26,238 bases of DNA from an uncultured Lachnospiraceae bacterium (GTDB taxonomy: Bacteria; Bacillota_A; Clostridia; Lachnospirales; Lachnospiraceae). Made by a program: the position numbers and the translations under genes. Location of the stretch: the NCBI GenBank assembly GCA_910587905.1, contig CAJUOF010000276.1, positions 1 to 26,238 of the forward strand, given 5' to 3'. The notes below the pieces were generated by a model that saw only the letters and a program-made list of their open reading frames with translations, was not told the DNA's origin and made no database searches. This document shows positions 22,743 to 26,238 of this stretch, in pieces; position 1 is the stretch's first letter, and every line of letters begins with the position of its first letter.

Positions 22743-22762
22743 ATGAGTAGGAGGGCAATAGA

Positions 22763-23821
22763 TTGAAAAAGAGATATGCAGCATACGTGGGTTCTTACAC
22801 ATATATCGGAAACAGCAAAGGAATCACCATCCTCGACGTGGATGTGGAGAACGGAACCATGACGAAACGAAAAGAGGTTCCGATCTTCAACGCCTCCTAC
22901 GTCTCCGCCTCCAGAGACGGGTCCAGACTGTACTCCATCGCCGACAACGGCATTGTCAGTTACCGGATCCTGCCGGATGGGGATTTAGAGCGCATGGGCC
23001 TTGCCACCATCCGCGGCATGAGGGGCTGCCATATTTCCACCGATCCGGAACAGAAATTCATGTTCGTGTCCGGGTATCATGACGGCAAGGTGACAGTCCT
23101 CCGCATCAACGAGGACGGCAGTGCCGGTGAGATCACAGACGGCTTTTATGACAAAGGGATCGGCAGCATCGCTGAGCGAAACTTCCGTCCCCACATCAGT
23201 TGTTCCCGCTTAACACCTGACGGGAAATTTCTCTGTGCCGCCAATTTAGGGATTGATCAAATTCGGATTTTCCGCTTTGACAGGGAAAGCGGAAAAATCA
23301 AACTGGTGGATACGGTTCGCTGTGAGCTGGAATCCGCCCCCCGTTTTCTGCGGTTCTCGAAAGACGGAAAATTTATGTATGTGATCTCCGAATTGAAGAA
23401 CTATATCTCTGTGTACTCCTACGACGGGAGCTCCGGCTATCCCAAATTTGAGCTTTTACAGACCATCTCCACCGTAGGAAAAAACCACAGCAACGTCAAT
23501 GCCGCCGCCGCGCTCCGGTTCGGTCCTGCCGGAAAGCTGATCCTCTGCTCCAACGCAGGCGACAACAGCATCGGTATTTTTGAGCGGGATGAAAAGACCG
23601 GGCTCCTTACCCAGCGGACGGTACTTCCCGTCAGCGGCGAATATCCCAAGGACATCGGCATGATGCCCGGCGGGAAATACATCTATTCCGTCAACCACGA
23701 GACCAGCACCATGACCTTCTTCACCTGGGTGCCGGAGAAAAATTATTTCTTTATGCACACCGCTCCCCTCAAGATCGATCAGCCAAATTGCTGTGCGCTG
23801 GTGGAACTTAAGGATGCGTGA
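22763..23821 (+). CDS. Lactonase-family seven-bladed beta-propeller protein
   Basis: 352 residues. It starts with TTG at 22763, eight bases after AGGAGG; the in-frame ATGs upstream lead to a stop. The opening RYAAYVGSYTYIGNSKGITI and the repeated blade strands (YVSASRDGSRLYSIADNG, GKFLCAANLGIDQIRIFRFD, DGKFMYVISELKNYISVYSY, GKYIYSVNHETSTMTFF) match the family of 6-phosphogluconolactonase Pgl/YkgB and related cycloisomerases (PF10282 type). No signal peptide, so cytoplasmic. With the dehydrogenase upstream it could hydrolyse a sugar lactone made by oxidation. It has its own promoter and repeat leader, so it need not be co-regulated with the two genes before it. Confidence 0.87.
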   Translation: MKKRYAAYVGSYTYIGNSKGITILDVDVENGTMTKRKEVPIFNASYVSASRDGSRLYSIADNGIVSYRILPDGDLERMGLATIRGMRGCHISTDPEQKFMFVSGYHDGKVTVLRINEDGSAGEITDGFYDKGIGSIAERNFRPHISCSRLTPDGKFLCAANLGIDQIRIFRFDRESGKIKLVDTVRCELESAPRFLRFSKDGKFMYVISELKNYISVYSYDGSSGYPKFELLQTISTVGKNHSNVNAAAALRFGPAGKLILCSNAGDNSIGIFERDEKTGLLTQRTVLPVSGEYPKDIGMMPGGKYIYSVNHETSTMTFFTWVPEKNYFFMHTAPLKIDQPNCCALVELKDA

Positions 23822-23879
23822 AAAGAAGTCCTTTTCTTTCTGGTCTGCAGGGCAAAAAGGAATGGTTTCGAGCGAATGG

Positions 23880-23917
23880 TTATGGTGAACGACGAAACGT
23901 TTCGTCGTTCACCATAA
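23880..23917. terminator. 38-bp perfect palindrome at the convergent ends of lactonase gene and radA
   Basis: TTATGGTGAACGACGAAAC (23880-23898) is followed directly by its exact complement GTTTCGTCGTTCACCATAA (23899-23917). It includes the radA stop codon (TCA at 23909-23911 on the plus strand). With no spacer the real loop would be a few central bases. There is no T-run on either side, so intrinsic termination is not certain; it may act bidirectionally, or as a protein-binding or cruciform site. Confidence 0.5.
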
Positions 23918-25309
23918 GTCTATGGCTTCTTTTACGTTTCTCACGCCGACGAGCCTGATTCCCCTGGGTGGGGAGGGAAAGCGGGAAAGGCACACCTGCG
24001 GCAGGACGCAGGTGGTATACCCAAGCTTGGCCGCCTCCTGCACCCGCTTCTCTGCCATATTCACAGCCCGCACCTCACCGGATAGCCCCACCTCGCCAAA
24101 TACCATCATTCGATCGTCCACCGGCGCATCCCGGTGGCTGGATGCCAGGGCCATGACGATACCTAAGTCCAGGGAAGGCTCATTGACCCGGATCCCTCCG
24201 GCAATGTTCACATAGACGTCACAGTCGGAAAGGTGCAGGCCCGCCCGTTTCTCCATCACCGCAAGAAGAAGATTCACCCGGTTGTAATCCGTTCCCGCCG
24301 CTGTCCTTCTGGGCATCCCAAAGTTGGTCCGGCACACAAGAGCCTGAATCTCCAGGAGCACCGGCCTGGTCCCCTCCATGGTGCAGACCGTCACCGACCC
24401 GGAGGCTCCCTCCGGTTTCCCGCTCAGCATGTACTCGGAAGGATTCGCCACCTCCGAAAGGCCGCTCCCCTGCATCTCAAAGACACCGATCTCATTGGTG
24501 GAACCAAACCGGTTTTTGACTCCTCTGAGAATCCGGTAGGGCACATTTCGCTCCCCCTCAAAATAGAGCACTGTGTCTACCATATGCTCCAGCATGCGGG
24601 GGCCGGCCATGGTCCCCTCCTTGGTCACATGCCCCACAAGGAAGATCGTTATATTATTTTCCTTGGCAAGACGGAGCAGCGTCTGGGTGGATTCCCGCAC
24701 CTGCCCCACGCTCCCCGGCGCGCTTCCCGCATCCTCCCGATACATGGTCTGGATGGAATCAATGACCACCGCCTCCGGCTTCTCCCACACAATGACCTCG
24801 GAAATCAATTCCAGGCTGGTCTCACACAGAAAAAACAAATCCCCGGAAAATTCCCCCAGCCGGTCCGCCCGAAGCTTGATCTGGCTCAAAGACTCCTCCC
24901 CGGAAATATAAATTACCCGGTGTCCGTCCCCGGCCAAGTTTCGGCACACCTGCAGGAGCAGGGTCGATTTTCCGATGCCGGGATCGCCCCCCACCAACAC
25001 CAGGGAACCGCTCACCAGACCGCCCCCCAGCACCCGGTCAAGCTCCTCCATCCCGGTGGAAGTCCGTTTCTCTCCGGAAGTCTCGATCTCCGACAGCTTT
25101 TTGGGGCGCAGTTCCCCGGCTGCCAAGAAACGTCCTGCGGCCGTGCTTCCCCCCGGACCCCGTCCGGCGCCGGGTCTTTTGCCGGATGTCTGGTTCGGCG
25201 CCTCCACGAATGTATTCCATTCATGGCATCCCGGACACTGCCCCATCCATTTTGCTGATTCATGCCCACATTCTTTGCAAAAAAATATCGTCGCCTTTGC
25301 TTTCGCCAT
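23909..25309 (-). CDS. radA: DNA repair protein RadA (branch migration helicase)
   Basis: 466 residues from ATG 25309, behind AAGGA. An N-terminal zinc finger (C11, C14, C25, C28: CKECGHESAKWMGQCPGC) is followed by a Gly/Pro-rich linker, the RecA-like core with Walker A GGDPGIGKST (107-116), the RadA-specific KNRFG motif (265-269) and a Lon-protease-like C-terminal domain (VNIAGGIRVNEPSLDLGIVM). RadA drives branch migration in recombination and helps RecA. Position downstream of clpC is the standard Firmicutes order. Confidence 0.97.
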   Translation of the reverse strand: MAKAKATIFFCKECGHESAKWMGQCPGCHEWNTFVEAPNQTSGKRPGAGRGPGGSTAAGRFLAAGELRPKKLSEIETSGEKRTSTGMEELDRVLGGGLVSGSLVLVGGDPGIGKSTLLLQVCRNLAGDGHRVIYISGEESLSQIKLRADRLGEFSGDLFFLCETSLELISEVIVWEKPEAVVIDSIQTMYREDAGSAPGSVGQVRESTQTLLRLAKENNITIFLVGHVTKEGTMAGPRMLEHMVDTVLYFEGERNVPYRILRGVKNRFGSTNEIGVFEMQGSGLSEVANPSEYMLSGKPEGASGSVTVCTMEGTRPVLLEIQALVCRTNFGMPRRTAAGTDYNRVNLLLAVMEKRAGLHLSDCDVYVNIAGGIRVNEPSLDLGIVMALASSHRDAPVDDRMMVFGEVGLSGEVRAVNMAEKRVQEAAKLGYTTCVLPQVCLSRFPSPPRGIRLVGVRNVKEAIDLW

Positions 25310-25446
25310 CACAATTCCTTTCTCAGGTCAGTAAATCCCACCTGCCGCTGAGCAAAACGGCGGCATCGATCCTGATCCACAAACTGAAAATGCGGAAACT
25401 CATTCGACAAGGAACAAGCTCCCGCATCCTGGTTCTTCCACATTTT

Positions 25447-25860
25447 CTATCTCTTCGTAATCTCCACTGCCGCCTGTGCACCCTCGGCCAGCTCCACGCT
25501 TAAGGTGAGTTTTCCGCTCCGGTTCGTTTTCATCACCCCGGCATCCTCGGAACCGATCTTCACATCGTACTCACAGTCGTCCGAAAGCCCTAGGGTGATC
25601 TGGGCGTCCTGCCCGCCCTCGACAGTAAAGGAAACTCCCGTGTCCGTCGCAGCGAAGGCATTCACCGCCGTCCCCGGAACGGATTCATACACGAACATGC
25701 CGTTTCTCTCCAGCTTCGTGATATCCCGGTAGGTCTTTACCTTGTACAGGTCTCCCTTAAATTCATAATCCTGGAGCTTCGCCTTCACATCCAGCGTATA
25801 ATCTCCAAAACTGATGGTTCCGTTTTGCTCCGTCCTGATCAACTCTTTTACCGCCGACAT
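25447..25860 (-). CDS. Small conserved protein between clpC and radA (function unknown)
   Basis: 137 residues, ATG 25860 behind AGGAGG. No signal peptide or membrane segment. The body is predicted beta-rich with two similar halves in mood: SFGDYTLDVKAKLQDYEFKG near the start and TGVSFTVEGGQDAQITLGLS later, ending in LTLSVELAEGAQAAVEIT. I recall close relatives in Lachnospiraceae, sometimes labelled endosialidase in databases; nothing in this sequence supports an enzymatic role, and it lacks any visible catalytic motif. It may have its own promoter (TATAAT on the minus strand at 25944-25939, poor -35). Confidence 0.8.
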   Translation of the reverse strand: MSAVKELIRTEQNGTISFGDYTLDVKAKLQDYEFKGDLYKVKTYRDITKLERNGMFVYESVPGTAVNAFAATDTGVSFTVEGGQDAQITLGLSDDCEYDVKIGSEDAGVMKTNRSGKLTLSVELAEGAQAAVEITKR

Positions 25861-26000
25861 CGCTTAATCCTCCTGGTTCGTTCCATGAAATTTTGCCACG
25901 GGCATTTTCGCTTTGCGAAATTCTTTTTGGTTGTCCTTATTATAGTATACAATCCGACTTTTTTCCAGATGTTCCGGCAAAAAAATTCATTTCGCGCCAG

Positions 26001-26238
26001 TTACTTTCCTCCGGTAAACAGGAGCTTTCCGTCCTCCGCCGAAATGGTCACCGCGTCCCCCCTCTTAACCGTTCCATCCAAAATCTCTTCTGCCAGCCGA
26101 TCCTCCACCTGGCTCTGGATGGTTCTGCGGAGAGGTCTGGCCCCATATTTCTGATCGTAGCCCTTGTCGATAATGAGTGCCTTCGCCGTCTCGTCCATCA
26201 CCAGGGAGATCCCCATCTGTGCCTTCGTCCGTTTCACA
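26001..26238 (-). CDS. clpC: ClpC ATPase, C-terminal fragment (runs off the window)
   Basis: Only the last 79 or so residues are present, ending with TAA at 26001-26003. The segment DKGYDQKYGARPLRRTIQSQ, then VEDRLAEEILDGTVKRGD, is the end of the D2 domain of Hsp100 Clp ATPases (the GARPLRR sensor-2 motif). Together with radA nearby it indicates ClpC, the unfoldase of the ClpCP protease, over ClpB. The start, N domain and D1 lie beyond the right edge. Confidence 0.9.
   Translation of the reverse strand, partial: VKRTKAQMGISLVMDETAKALIIDKGYDQKYGARPLRRTIQSQVEDRLAEEILDGTVKRGDAVTISAEDGKLLFTGGK

Noticed and set aside
24233..25258. 341-codon plus-strand frame opposite radA
   Set aside because: Antisense to a complete RadA with zinc finger, Walker A and KNRFG; no independent evidence.
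1..26238. tRNA, rRNA or well-known riboswitch classes
   Set aside because: None recognised by eye on either strand; a covariance-model scan could still find short RNAs that I cannot see.

Overview
The window looks like a chromosomal segment of a GC-rich member of the Clostridia, most likely Lachnospiraceae or a close relative. Grounds: strict-anaerobe metabolism (a flavin-based lactate dehydrogenase linked to an electron-transfer flavoprotein, and ferrous-iron uptake by Feo), the Firmicutes order clpC - small conserved protein - radA, purine-rich Shine-Dalgarno sites a few bases before nearly every start, and Gram-positive style TTGACA/TATAAT promoters. I see no rRNA, tRNA, CRISPR array, phage or intact transposase.

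Layout. (1) 1-7900: a lactate (2-hydroxyacid) utilisation locus. A divergently transcribed membrane protein resembling PTS EIIC (174-1754, -) faces lctD-like FAD dehydrogenase, etfB, etfA, larA (nickel-pincer racemase) and a FadR-type GntR regulator (all +). The racemase would interconvert D- and L-lactate, the dehydrogenase would oxidise one isomer and pass electrons to EtfAB, and the regulator probably senses the acid. No classical lactate permease is present, so the EIIC-like protein is the candidate importer. (2) 7964-11370: a feoA-feoA-feoB ferrous iron operon (-), with a strong promoter overlapped by two GGTTAG/CTAACC dyads. (3) 11399-12753: a decayed RelB/DinJ-YoeB toxin-antitoxin locus (-), and a two-repeat DUF305 protein (+) behind a highly structured leader. 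(4) 12915-15541: a PfkB-family kinase and rho (-), Rho carrying a long disordered insert. (5) 15806-20280: an ABC exporter (ATPase and FtsX-type permease, overlapping ATGA) and an AraC regulator (-). (6) 20497-23821: zinc alcohol dehydrogenase, aldo/keto reductase and a beta-propeller lactonase-like protein (+), probably a sugar or polyol oxidation set. (7) 23909-26238: radA, a small conserved protein and the 3' end of clpC (-).

The most unusual feature is a family of about 140-224 bp imperfect palindromes with terminal inverted repeats. There are four copies: 1-168, 4441-4664, 7006-7143 and 10442-10658. They sit inside or at the edges of operons, and some stem positions differ between copies by compensatory base changes. 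Other unexplained structures are the 2.5-copy 46-bp tandem hairpin repeat in the lactonase leader, the competing hairpins upstream of the DUF305 gene, a 38-bp perfect palindrome at the radA 3' end, and an acidic insert of about 90 residues in FeoB.
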